Part shown: piece by piece, positions 44,305 through 52,691 of the stretch
Layout of the letters: every line of letters starts with the position of its first letter
Numbering within the stretch: the first letter of the stretch is position 1
NCBI GenBank assembly: GCA_023227825.1
Contig: JALOCJ010000005.1
Location: 141,986 to 205,985 of the forward strand
Direction of reading: 5' to 3'
Length of the DNA: 64,000 nucleotides
Source of the DNA: Candidatus Cloacimonas sp.
Lineage (GTDB): Bacteria; Cloacimonadota; Cloacimonadia; Cloacimonadales; Cloacimonadaceae
The notes under the pieces: generated by a model
Seen by the model: only the letters and a program-made list of their open reading frames with translations
What the model was told of the DNA's origin: nothing
The model's database searches: none
Position numbers and translations under genes: made by a program

Positions 44305-46431
44305 ATGTTTTCGTCTATCCGCAAAAGAAACGGTTCAATCGTTGTTTTCAATCAACAAAAAATAGCCAAAGCAATTGAAAGTGCTGGACTTGCCACAGGT
44401 GAATTCGGAAAAGATATTGCTGCGGTTTTAACTTTACGGGTGCTTAATTTGGCACAGCAGGTTATTCAGGATGAAATTCCCGAAGTGGAAAAGATTCAGG
44501 ATATTGTAGAAGAGGTTTTGCTTGCCTCACCTTATAAAAAGACCGCCAAGTCCTATATTATTTATCGTGATCAACATTCACGGATACGGGAACTGGTTTC
44601 CAAAGCCAGTGTAGATTTGATAGATCAATATTTGGAAAAATTGGATTGGCAGGTGAATGAAAATTCCAATATGGCTTATTCGCTGCAGGGATTGAATAAC
44701 TACATTGCTTCGGAAGTAAGTAAGACCTACTGGCTGAATAAAATTTATCCTCCGGAAATTCGGGAGGCACATTTAAGCGGGGATTTGCATATCCACGATT
44801 TGGGTCAACTTTCTGTTTATTGTGTAGGTTGGGATTTGATGGATTTGCTTTTAACCGGTTTTTGCGGAGCAGAAGGCAAAGTGGAAAGCACTCCTGCCAA
44901 GCATTTTAGAAGTGCTTTAGGGCAAATTGTTAATTTCTTTTATACTCTGCAAGGTGAAGCAGCCGGGGCTCAGGCATTTTCCAGTTTTGACACTCTTTTA
45001 GCTCCTTTTATTTATTACGACGGGCTTAATTACACAGAGGTAAAACAGGCGCTGCAGGAATTTGTTTTCAATATCAATGTTCCAACGCGTGTCGGTTTTC
45101 AAACCCCTTTCACCAATATCACTTTAGATTTAAAGCCCCATCAGCTCTACAAAGATCAGGCAGTTATCATTGGCGGCAAACCAAAAGATAAGACCTACGG
45201 GGATTTTCAAGCAGAAATGGATATGCTGAACAAAGCATTTCTGGAAGTGATGATTGAAGGTGATGCCAAAGGAAGGGTTTTCACTTTTCCTATTCCAACT
45301 TATAATATCACCAGGGATTTTGAATGGGATAACCCCAATCTGAATTATTTATGGGAAGCAACTGCCAAATATGGTATTCCCTATTTTTCCAATTTTGTAA
45401 ATTCCGATATGGACCCCAAAGATGCACGCAGTATGTGTTGTCGTTTACGTTTGGATACCCGTAAACTGGAAACCAGAGGTGGAGGGCTTTTCGGAGCTAA
45501 TCCTTTAACCGGTTCCATTGGAGTGGTAACTATTAATTTACCTCGCATCGGGTATCTGGCAAAAACCGAAGAGGAATTTTTTTCTCTTTTGGAGGAGCGT
45601 TTGCTGCTGGCTAAAAAATCCCTGGAAATAAAACGCAAAGTTCTGGAAAATTTTACGGAAGGCGGACTTTATCCTTATACCAAGTTCTATTTAAAAAGCA
45701 TCTATGAACGCTTTCAGCAATACTGGAAAAACCATTTTTCCACCATTGGCATAATTGGGATGAATGAAGCAATGCAAAACTTTATGAATGAGAACTTAGG
45801 AACAAAAAAAGCACAAGCATTTGCCTTAAAAATTATGGATTACCTGCGTAAACGGTTGCTGGAATTTCAGGAAGAAACACAGAATAACTATAATCTGGAA
45901 GCAACTCCTGCCGAAGGAACAAGCTACCGTTTAGCTCTTTTGGATAAAAAACAATTCCCTAATATTATCTGTGCCAATTGTGATGACGATTCACCTTTTT
46001 ATACTAACAGCAGTCAGTTGCCGGTAAACTTTTCGGATGATATTTTTGAGGTTTTGGATTTGCAGGATGAGCTCCAAACCAAATATACAGGCGGAACAGT
46101 TTTACATATCTTTGGTGGTGAAAGAGTTGAATATGGCCAAAGTATCAAAGCGCTGATAAAAACCGTCTGTGAGGGTTACCGTTTACCATATTTCACTTTT
46201 TCCCCCACTTTCAGTATTTGTCCAATTCATGGCTATTTGGATGGAGAACAGCCAATTTGTCCTGTTTGCCAAAAAATGACAGAGGTTTTTTCCAGAATTG
46301 TTGGCTATTTGCGTCCTGTTTCTCAATGGAACGAAGGCAAGAAAGCAGAATTTAAACTGAGGACAAATTTTGACCTGCACAAGCAGCAGAAAAAAGATAG
46401 TTCCACAATACCCAAAAGTCATATTGTATAG
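44305..46431 (+). CDS. nrdD: Anaerobic (class III) ribonucleoside-triphosphate reductase
   Basis: 708 residues. N-terminal ATP-cone (IRKRNGSIVVFNQQKIAKAI), catalytic cysteine region DARSMCCRLRLD, ECP-like LTGSIGVVTINLPRIGYL, zinc site CPIHGYLDGEQPICPVC, and the glycyl-radical loop SRIVGYLRPVSQWNEGK near the C-terminus. It reduces NTPs to dNTPs with a glycyl radical made by the activase encoded next. Oxygen-sensitive, so it implies anaerobic growth. Full length for the family. Confidence 0.96.
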   Translation: MFSSIRKRNGSIVVFNQQKIAKAIESAGLATGEFGKDIAAVLTLRVLNLAQQVIQDEIPEVEKIQDIVEEVLLASPYKKTAKSYIIYRDQHSRIRELVSKASVDLIDQYLEKLDWQVNENSNMAYSLQGLNNYIASEVSKTYWLNKIYPPEIREAHLSGDLHIHDLGQLSVYCVGWDLMDLLLTGFCGAEGKVESTPAKHFRSALGQIVNFFYTLQGEAAGAQAFSSFDTLLAPFIYYDGLNYTEVKQALQEFVFNINVPTRVGFQTPFTNITLDLKPHQLYKDQAVIIGGKPKDKTYGDFQAEMDMLNKAFLEVMIEGDAKGRVFTFPIPTYNITRDFEWDNPNLNYLWEATAKYGIPYFSNFVNSDMDPKDARSMCCRLRLDTRKLETRGGGLFGANPLTGSIGVVTINLPRIGYLAKTEEEFFSLLEERLLLAKKSLEIKRKVLENFTEGGLYPYTKFYLKSIYERFQQYWKNHFSTIGIIGMNEAMQNFMNENLGTKKAQAFALKIMDYLRKRLLEFQEETQNNYNLEATPAEGTSYRLALLDKKQFPNIICANCDDDSPFYTNSSQLPVNFSDDIFEVLDLQDELQTKYTGGTVLHIFGGERVEYGQSIKALIKTVCEGYRLPYFTFSPTFSICPIHGYLDGEQPICPVCQKMTEVFSRIVGYLRPVSQWNEGKKAEFKLRTNFDLHKQQKKDSSTIPKSHIV

Positions 46432-46440
46432 GACTAACTA

Positions 46441-47154
46441 ATGAACATCGGCGGATTGCAAAAATTCTCTCTGTTAGATTATCCTGGGCAGTTAGCTGCC
46501 ATTATTTTTACGCAGGGCTGTAATTTTCGCTGTCCCTATTGTCACAATCCTGAACTTGTTGATCCGCAAAGATATAGTCCCTTGTTGGAAACGGAAATGG
46601 TTCTGCGTTTTCTCTATAAAAGGCATAAGAAACTTTCCGCAGTAGTAGTTAGCGGAGGTGAACCAACTTTGCAGGAAGACCTTATTCCTTTTCTAAAGTT
46701 GATAAAAGCAATGCATTACAAAGTTAAACTGGATACTAACGGTTCCCTTCCTGAGGTTTTACGGGAAATTGTTAAGCAGAACCTGGTGGACTATTTTGCA
46801 ATGGATATTAAAGCCCCCTTAGAGCTATATAAAGTTATTACCAGAGCGGAGTTAGAACCCGGGATAATTAAAAAAAGTATGAATCTTATTCGCCGAGCAG
46901 GTGTTGATTATGAATTTCGTACTACCTTTTTTGACTTGCTTTTAAGCACTGATGATCTTGCTTCTATGCAAAATTTATTAAAGCCGGGAGATAGATTTAT
47001 CATTCAGCAATGTCATTACAGCAATACCCTGGAAAAAATAAGAAAAGAAGATATTTTAACCGGTTCTTTTCCTTTAAGTGAAAATCCTGCCTGCCTTTCA
47101 CTAATCAATTGGGGTTCAGAACATAGCGTTAAAATATCCTTGCGCTGCTTATGA
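46441..47154 (+). CDS. nrdG: Anaerobic ribonucleotide reductase activating protein (NrdG-like, radical SAM)
   Basis: 237 residues. Radical SAM motif QGCNFRCPYCHNPEL (CxxxCxxC) near residue 27, VVSGGEPTLQ for SAM binding and KLDTNGSLPEVL. It lies 9 bp after nrdD on the same strand, the usual activase position. It generates the glycyl radical on NrdD with AdoMet and reduced ferredoxin. The 3' end overlaps the next ATG. Confidence 0.93.
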   Translation: MNIGGLQKFSLLDYPGQLAAIIFTQGCNFRCPYCHNPELVDPQRYSPLLETEMVLRFLYKRHKKLSAVVVSGGEPTLQEDLIPFLKLIKAMHYKVKLDTNGSLPEVLREIVKQNLVDYFAMDIKAPLELYKVITRAELEPGIIKKSMNLIRRAGVDYEFRTTFFDLLLSTDDLASMQNLLKPGDRFIIQQCHYSNTLEKIRKEDILTGSFPLSENPACLSLINWGSEHSVKISLRCL

Positions 47155-49574
47155 TAGTGAATATTGAACATCTTTTGCCTTTTGTGGAAAAACCATCCCG
47201 CTATATAGACCACGAAATAAATGCCTGCCGAAAGGATTTTTCTGCTTATCCGGTCCATTTTGCTTTTGCTTTCCCTGATACTTATGAACTGGGAATTTCT
47301 CATTTGGGTATAAAAATACTCTATTCTATTATCAATCAATTGAATTACGCTATGGCAGACAGGGTTTATCTACCCTGGATTGATTTAATAAAACTAATGC
47401 GGGAAGAGGAATTAAATCTCTTCGGTTGGGAAAGCAGAAGGGAAATTAAGGACTTTGACATTTTAGGAATAACCCTGCAAAGTGAACTTAATTACACTAA
47501 TGTGCTGGAAATTATAGACCTTTGCGGAATTGATATACATAGCTTAAAACGGAAAGAAACAGACCCGATAATTTTAGCAGGTGGACCCTGTGCCGCTAAT
47601 CCTTTACCTTTAGCACCTTTTATAGATGTGTTTTTTATTGGTGAAGCAGAAGAAGGTATTCTGCAAATTGCCCAAATTCTGAAAAACGAAAGGACTCGTT
47701 CTGAACGCCTCAAACAAATTGCCAAGCTTGATTCCTGTTATGTTCCTTCTTTGCATAATGGCTTTGATTTGATAAAAAGTCGTAAATATACTGCTTTTCA
47801 TACATCAGAAGCACAACATAGTCCCCAATTACTTTCCTGGCAGCTGGCAACTCATAATCGCTATGTATCTGAAATTATGAGAGGTTGCACAAGGGGCTGC
47901 CGATTTTGTTTTGCCGGTTATTTTTATCGTCCTGTGCGGGAACGTGAACCGAAAGACATTATTACAAATATCTTGAAAGAAATAAAAGAAAGCGGTTGGG
48001 ACGAAGTTGGCTTGCTATCTCTTTCCAGTAGCGATTATTCCTGCATTTCAGAACTTCTGCAAGAACTGCTGGAAAGAATAAATACCCAAAAAACCCATAT
48101 TGCTCTTCCCTCTTTAAGAGTGGACACTTTGGACAGGGAAATTGTGCACTCGCTTAAAATTTTAGGCAGAGAGGGCTTAACTATAGCTCCGGAAGCTGGC
48201 TCACAGCGTTTACGCCAAGTTATAAATAAAAACTTGAGCGAAGAACAAATCCTTACCGGAATTGAAACTGCATTACAACTTGGCTGGCAAAAGATTAAGC
48301 TCTATTTTATGTTAGGATTGCCCACAGAAACAGATGAAGATATTGAAGCAATTATTAACCTTATTGCTAAAATAAACAAAGCAGGCAAAAACCGCCTGCA
48401 AATAAATGTTACCCTTTCTCCTTTTGTCCCCAAACCGTTTACTCCTTTTCAATGGGTTGCTATGGAAGATGCAGAATCATTACTGCAAAAAGCAATCAAA
48501 ATTAAATCCGCTTTTGCTAAAATCAAGAATATCAAAATCCATTATCATACTATTGAAAATTCCGTTCTGGAAGCGCTAATTAGCCGGGGTGACAAAAAAA
48601 TTGCCGAAGTCATTGAAATTGCATGGAATAAGGGTGCCCTTTTTGACGCCTGGAATGAGTGTTTTAATTTTTCCTGCTGGCAGGAGGCAATAACTGAATG
48701 TAACATCATTCTAGATAGTTATTTGGGCTCTCGTAATCCGGAAGATAATTTGCCCTGGGATTTTATTTCCCTGGGATTAGATAAAAGCTTTCTACTTGCA
48801 GAACGGGAAAAAGCTTTAGCAGGAATTCAAACACCCGATTGCCGAGAAATATGTTCTTCCTGCGGCATCTGTAATAAAGAAGTAAAAACTACAACCGCAG
48901 TCGGTATTCCACTAAAAACCGATCAGTTAAGGCAGGAAAAGAAAAACCCTTCTCCCCGGGAATCACAATTCAGATATCGGGTTTATTATCAAAAAACGGG
49001 ACTGCTACGCTTTATTTCTCATCTGGATTGGATGCGGATGCTTTTTCGCAGAATATCTGTTTTAGACCTGCAAACTGTTTTTACACAAGGGTTTAATCCT
49101 CATCCGAAGGTTTCTTTATGTCCACCTTTAGCAGTAGGAATTGAGGGTTTGGCAGAATATTTTGATCTTTCTTTTTATCAACCCTATCCTGTAGAATTGA
49201 TTTTACAGGAATTCAATAAAACCCAAATTCCTGATTTTACCGTAACTACCGTTGAGCTTTTAAGAACAAAAATTATTCCTCCCAAATATGAAGTGCTGGG
49301 TATCTCCTTTCCTGATGATTTGTATAAGCATATCAAGGATAAAATCATCTTTTTTAACCAGAGTAAAATATTTACTTACACAAAAGGCACTCCCCCTAAA
49401 GTGAAAAACTATAACCTAAAAGAGATTATCGTTTCTCTAAAACAAAACGGCAACGAACTGATAATGGAAAAATTGCTGGAAAGCCCTTCTGTATATGACC
49501 TTCTGTCTGCCTTGTTAAATATGGAAAAAACAGCGCTCTTTCAGCAAAAAATATACCGTTACGGCTTCAAGTGA
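47151..49574 (+). CDS. B12-binding/radical SAM protein fused to DUF2344 (TIGR03960-like)
   Basis: 807 residues. N-terminal B12-binding-like Rossmann region with DTYELGISHLGIKILYS and VYLPWIDLIKLMREE, radical SAM core MRGCTRGCRFCFAGYFYRPV (C-x3-C-x2-C), and a C-terminal domain from about 610 (YRVYYQKTGLLRFISHLDWM, then NPHPKVSLCPPLAVGIEG) that is DUF2344. This fusion recurs in many anaerobes and is suspected to act in RNA or peptide modification, not proven. Overlaps nrdG by 4 bases. Confidence 0.86.
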   Translation: MIVNIEHLLPFVEKPSRYIDHEINACRKDFSAYPVHFAFAFPDTYELGISHLGIKILYSIINQLNYAMADRVYLPWIDLIKLMREEELNLFGWESRREIKDFDILGITLQSELNYTNVLEIIDLCGIDIHSLKRKETDPIILAGGPCAANPLPLAPFIDVFFIGEAEEGILQIAQILKNERTRSERLKQIAKLDSCYVPSLHNGFDLIKSRKYTAFHTSEAQHSPQLLSWQLATHNRYVSEIMRGCTRGCRFCFAGYFYRPVREREPKDIITNILKEIKESGWDEVGLLSLSSSDYSCISELLQELLERINTQKTHIALPSLRVDTLDREIVHSLKILGREGLTIAPEAGSQRLRQVINKNLSEEQILTGIETALQLGWQKIKLYFMLGLPTETDEDIEAIINLIAKINKAGKNRLQINVTLSPFVPKPFTPFQWVAMEDAESLLQKAIKIKSAFAKIKNIKIHYHTIENSVLEALISRGDKKIAEVIEIAWNKGALFDAWNECFNFSCWQEAITECNIILDSYLGSRNPEDNLPWDFISLGLDKSFLLAEREKALAGIQTPDCREICSSCGICNKEVKTTTAVGIPLKTDQLRQEKKNPSPRESQFRYRVYYQKTGLLRFISHLDWMRMLFRRISVLDLQTVFTQGFNPHPKVSLCPPLAVGIEGLAEYFDLSFYQPYPVELILQEFNKTQIPDFTVTTVELLRTKIIPPKYEVLGISFPDDLYKHIKDKIIFFNQSKIFTYTKGTPPKVKNYNLKEIIVSLKQNGNELIMEKLLESPSVYDLLSALLNMEKTALFQQKIYRYGFK

Positions 49575-49669
49575 GAACAGGAGCCCTATTTGTCTATCTT
49601 AATAGAAATCTTATAGGACGCATAAGACACCTAATAACAAAAAATAAATGAGCGGGAGAACAAAGTAAA

Positions 49670-49927
49670 ATGCATAGTGGAAGAATAATTGATGTAAAAT
49701 GCCGTTGCGGATATCTTCTTTTCCGTTATTACAAAGCAGGAAAAGGACGCCTAATCAAATGCCTCATTAGTAGATTAACTGATGACTTTGTAGGACTTAA
49801 AGGTGCTGAAACATTTTCCCGACCCAAATGCCCAAATTGCGGTAAAGAGTTAGGAATTATTATGATGATTCATGGAGAACCGGCATTAAAATTAAACCAG
49901 GGCACGATTGCAACAATCCGTCTGTAA
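49670..49927 (+). CDS. Small zinc-ribbon-like protein
   Basis: 85 residues with two cysteine pairs: DVKCRCGYLLFRYYKAG near the start and CPNCGKELGIIM near 54-65, a zinc-ribbon-type spacing. Basic middle (KGRLIKCLISRL) suits nucleic-acid contact. A SGAGA-type GGGAG lies upstream. No family name recognised. Flanked by repeats on the 3' side. Confidence 0.6.
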   Translation: MHSGRIIDVKCRCGYLLFRYYKAGKGRLIKCLISRLTDDFVGLKGAETFSRPKCPNCGKELGIIMMIHGEPALKLNQGTIATIRL

Positions 49928-50059
49928 TTGCTTATCTTATAAAGAGAAATGAAAGCAAAAGTTACTTCAGAATGAAGAATAAAAAATGTAAAAATGGAGA
50001 ATTGAAAATTATGAAAGATAAATAAAAAATCTGTGTAATCTGTATAATCTTTAAGTCAG

Positions 50060-50119
50060 GAGTCGTCACTGCCAAAATAACTTAAAACCTTTTTCAAATT
50101 CGTTTGGCAGTGAGGACTC
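50060..50119. repeat. 17-bp inverted repeat around 26-nt loop
   Basis: GAGTCGTCACTGCCAAA (50060-50076) and TTTGGCAGTGAGGACTC (50103-50119) pair with a single mismatch. The right arm again contains a GAGGACTC core. Confidence 0.6.
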
Positions 50120-50499
50120 GTGACGGCAGAATGAACAATAAAAAATGCAGAATGGAAAAAAAGAGAATGGAGAATTATAAAAAAAAATTAAAAATCTGTG
50201 TTATCTGTGTAATCTGTGAGAGATATAAATTACCGCTTAATAATATATGGTGGAGCTAGGGTGGTGTCTCTCGGGAATTTCCCCAGCGGCACCAGTTCAT
50301 CTGCACTACAGATCAATAAGCAAAAAATAATCCTGCTGCCTAAAATGATGGAGTTATCCACTTTCTCTTCAACTGCATTTTTTAAGTTCAATCCTTATTT
50401 CTAAAAAACTCTTTCACTCTGCAAAATCTTGTTCATCCCCCCGGCATAATCAATAAGGATATGTATAATCTATATAATTGGGGAGAGATAAATATTTTA

Positions 50500-50527
50500 T
50501 TGACACAATCCCCTCATTATTTATACT
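50500..50527 (+). promoter_or_regulatory. Sigma-70-type promoter before the small lipoprotein gene
   Basis: TTGACA (50500-50505), 16-bp spacer, TATACT (50522-50527), 26 bp before the ATG at 50554. Confidence 0.6.
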
Positions 50528-50553
50528 AACAAAAGGATGAAATGAGGTAAAAA

Positions 50554-50772
50554 ATGCGGAAATATCAAACTGTCATAATCTTTATAACTGCTCTCTTATT
50601 TTCTGCCTGTTGCCAGCAAAAAACCAACGCCACAAATACAGAAAACGAAAACTTCAATTATGCGGGGAGTAAATTTCATAACAACTATATTTGGGGTGGA
50701 GCAATGAATCTTGCCTGGAATGAACTGATAGAAAGTTTTACAGGTGAACTTATTACACTTGATATGGAATAA
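50554..50772 (+). CDS. Small lipoprotein, possibly a truncated larger protein
   Basis: 72 residues. Signal sequence MRKYQTVIIFITALLFSACC ends in a lipobox (FSAC, Cys19), so it should be lipidated and sit in the envelope. The rest (NYIWGGAMNLAWNELIESFT) ends abruptly in GELITLDME, like the opening of a longer protein. Behind a good promoter. Either a true micro-lipoprotein or the broken 5' end of a gene whose 3' part has been lost; sequence between it and the next gene shows no continuation. Confidence 0.55.
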   Translation: MRKYQTVIIFITALLFSACCQQKTNATNTENENFNYAGSKFHNNYIWGGAMNLAWNELIESFTGELITLDME

Positions 50773-50827
50773 ATTAGACCACCCAATTAGCATACTAAAA
50801 CTTAAAAAGAGTTACGCAGAATAAAAT

Positions 50828-51994
50828 ATGAAAGACCCGATTATCAATGCCTTGGAAAAGGCGCTAACGCAACTCAATGAACTGCCTGAACTAAAAAAGG
50901 ACTTGGGCAAAAGACCTCTTTCCAATCCGGTTAAAATTTTAGCCATCGGAAAAAGCGCTTTCCCAATGGCTAAGGTCTGCGTAAATACACTAAATAAAAG
51001 GAAAATAAATTATTCCGGTTATCTACTTACAAAATATGGAAATGTATCTGAAATAATACCCAATTTAATTGTTAAAAAGGCAGGTCATCCTATTCCTGAT
51101 AAAAATACTATCAAACATAGCCGGGAGATTCTATCCTGGCTGGAAGGACTTCCGGAAAATGATGAACTGATAATCCTGATTAGCGGTGGTGGAAGTTCTC
51201 TGTTTGAAGTGCCGGTTGACGGTTTTACTTTAGAGGACTTGATTCATTTTAATAAGAACCTGCTGCAGAGTGGATTAAAAATCAAAGAAATAAATTATGA
51301 ACGCGCCAAAAAGTCAAAAGTAAAAGCCGGAAAAGCACTTGACCATATAAAAGCTAAAATAATATACTGTTATGCTCTTTCCGATGTCCCGAATAATGAG
51401 CCGGAAATTATTGCCTCGGGCTGTTTTTTCCCTGCTAATTCCCCAAAAATTGATAAAAATCATTATCAGGCGAAACTGAAAAAAGGCAGGCAGGAACTAT
51501 ACTATTCTATTATAGGCGATAACTTCTCTCTCCGCTATCAGTTAGCTAAAGCACTAACTTCTCCGGTTGAGGTGCAGACCCGTTATTTTACTGAAAATGC
51601 CGAAAATGTAGCAAACTCATTGACAAAATTTGCTTTTTCTGCAAACAAAAAAGGTATCTATATCTTTGGTGGAGAAGCATCTGTCCAAGTTACAGGAAAA
51701 GGAAAAGGAGGACGATGCACACATCTTGCTCTTTTGATGGCAAAAAAAATCGCCGGCAAAAAGCATATTACTTTTTATGCTCTTGCCGGCGATGGAAATG
51801 ATAATCTGGAAAATGTATCCGGTGCCTGGGTTAATCAAAACACAGCCAACCAACTGCAGGAAAAGGGAATAGATATATCTTCCGCCCTTAAAAACTGCGA
51901 TTCCTACACAGCTCTAAAAGCAATTGACGCTATTATTCCTTCCTGGTCTTATCCCCTTAATTTAAATGATATCTACCTTCTGCAAATATCCTAA
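50828..51994 (+). CDS. Glycerate kinase (GckA/TtuD, DUF4147-MOFRL type)
   Basis: 388 residues. N-terminal DUF4147 Rossmann domain with IGKSAFPMA and LISGGGSSLFEVP, C-terminal MOFRL domain with TGKGKGGRCTHLALLMA and ALAGDGNDNLENVSGAWV. Phosphorylates D-glycerate to 2-phosphoglycerate, feeding lower glycolysis. The RCTH in place of RNQE in the MOFRL motif and the missing usual NxVRxxLSxxKGG core (here NYERAKKSKVKAGKALD) are departures, so altered specificity is possible. Confidence 0.85.
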   Translation: MKDPIINALEKALTQLNELPELKKDLGKRPLSNPVKILAIGKSAFPMAKVCVNTLNKRKINYSGYLLTKYGNVSEIIPNLIVKKAGHPIPDKNTIKHSREILSWLEGLPENDELIILISGGGSSLFEVPVDGFTLEDLIHFNKNLLQSGLKIKEINYERAKKSKVKAGKALDHIKAKIIYCYALSDVPNNEPEIIASGCFFPANSPKIDKNHYQAKLKKGRQELYYSIIGDNFSLRYQLAKALTSPVEVQTRYFTENAENVANSLTKFAFSANKKGIYIFGGEASVQVTGKGKGGRCTHLALLMAKKIAGKKHITFYALAGDGNDNLENVSGAWVNQNTANQLQEKGIDISSALKNCDSYTALKAIDAIIPSWSYPLNLNDIYLLQIS

Positions 51995-52010
51995 TCTCAG
52001 CAGATTATGC

Positions 52011-52314
52011 CTCTCACAGATTTCACGGATTTCACAGATAAAATAGGTAAGGGATGAACAGGATTTTAAGGATATTAGAGATTATAACTCTCACAGATTT
52101 CACGGATTACACAGATAAAATAGGTAAGGGATGAACAGGATTTTAGGGATATTAGGGATTATAACTCTCACAGATTTCACGGATTACACAGATAAAATTG
52201 GTAGGGAAAACAGGATTTTAAGGATATTAGGAATTATAACTCTCACAGATTTCACGGATTACACAGATAAAATAGGTAGGGAAAAAAGGATTTTAGGGAT
52301 ATTAGGGATTATAA
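52011..52314. repeat. Tandem array of 75-77-bp units with 9-bp internal period
   Basis: Four units begin at 52011, 52088, 52165 and 52240, each CTCTCACAGATTTCACGGAT then CACAGATAAAATAGGTAAGG, GAACAGGATTTTAAGGATAT, TAGGGATTATAA. Inside, 9-mers repeat: CACAGATTT-CACGGATTA-CACAGATAA and AGGATTTTA-AGGATATTA-GGGATTATA. A reverse-strand drifted copy lies at 52600-52680. Open frames here are only repeat translations. Confidence 0.9.
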
Positions 52315-52691
52315 CTATAAAGAGAAACAACTGAGTGATGATTTTAATGCTTAATTGAAATGGGATTACTTCCTAATTGGGTAAAAATCTGAAATCAGAC
52401 ATAAAACACTTCTTAATCTTTACAAATCCCTCCAAACAGCTAAATTTCTATCCAATTTCATTTTATATATCTAATCCTAATCATCTCCAAAATCCTATCA
52501 ATCCCCTACCTATTTTATCTGTGTGAACTTATTTTTTTATCTTCACCAGTATAAAAAATCAATCCTCTAAATCCTATAATCCTAAAATCCTCGTTTCTAA
52601 AAAAACCCTAAAATCCTGTTCACCCCTTACCTCTTCTCTTTTTTATCTGTGAAATCTGTGTAATCTGTGAGAGGTATAATTTGTATGAGCT
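52315..52691. repeat. Drifted 9-mer repeats in opposite orientation
   Basis: From about 52395 to 52680 on the minus strand the same word families recur with more drift (AATCCTATAATCCTAAAATCC, ATCTGTGAAATCTGTGTAA, TCTGTGAGAG), giving a loose mirror of the preceding array. No gene. Includes CCTATTTTATCTGTGTG and CTGTTCACCCCTTACCTC. Confidence 0.7.

Larger units (their letters stand above)
49928..50553. other. Intergenic repeats with inverted segment and a GC-richer island
   Basis: Holds AATCTGTGT 9-mers (50028-50045 and 50199-50222), text-like AGAATGGAGAATT copies, a 17-bp imperfect inverted repeat (50060-50119), and at 50248-50300 an unusually GC-rich stretch (GGTGGAGCTAGGGTGGTGTC onward) that can fold as GGTG...CACC around GGGAATTTCCC. 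I could not match the island to a known RNA. Confidence 0.6.

Noticed and set aside
50230..50310. tmRNA 3' end (AGCTCCACCA on the minus strand)
   Set aside because: The upstream T-arm does not have TTCRA, and no tmRNA 5' half is present nearby.
50216..50404. 62-residue frame over the GC-rich island
   Set aside because: No signal, no recognised domain and poor start context; it seems accidental.
52011..52314. Possible CRISPR array
   Set aside because: Units are tandem and alike along their whole length; there are no distinct spacers and no cas genes.
52131..52334. Open frame through the 75-77-bp array
   Set aside because: Pure translation of the 9-bp-period repeat (TDFTDYTDK words); no independent coding signal.
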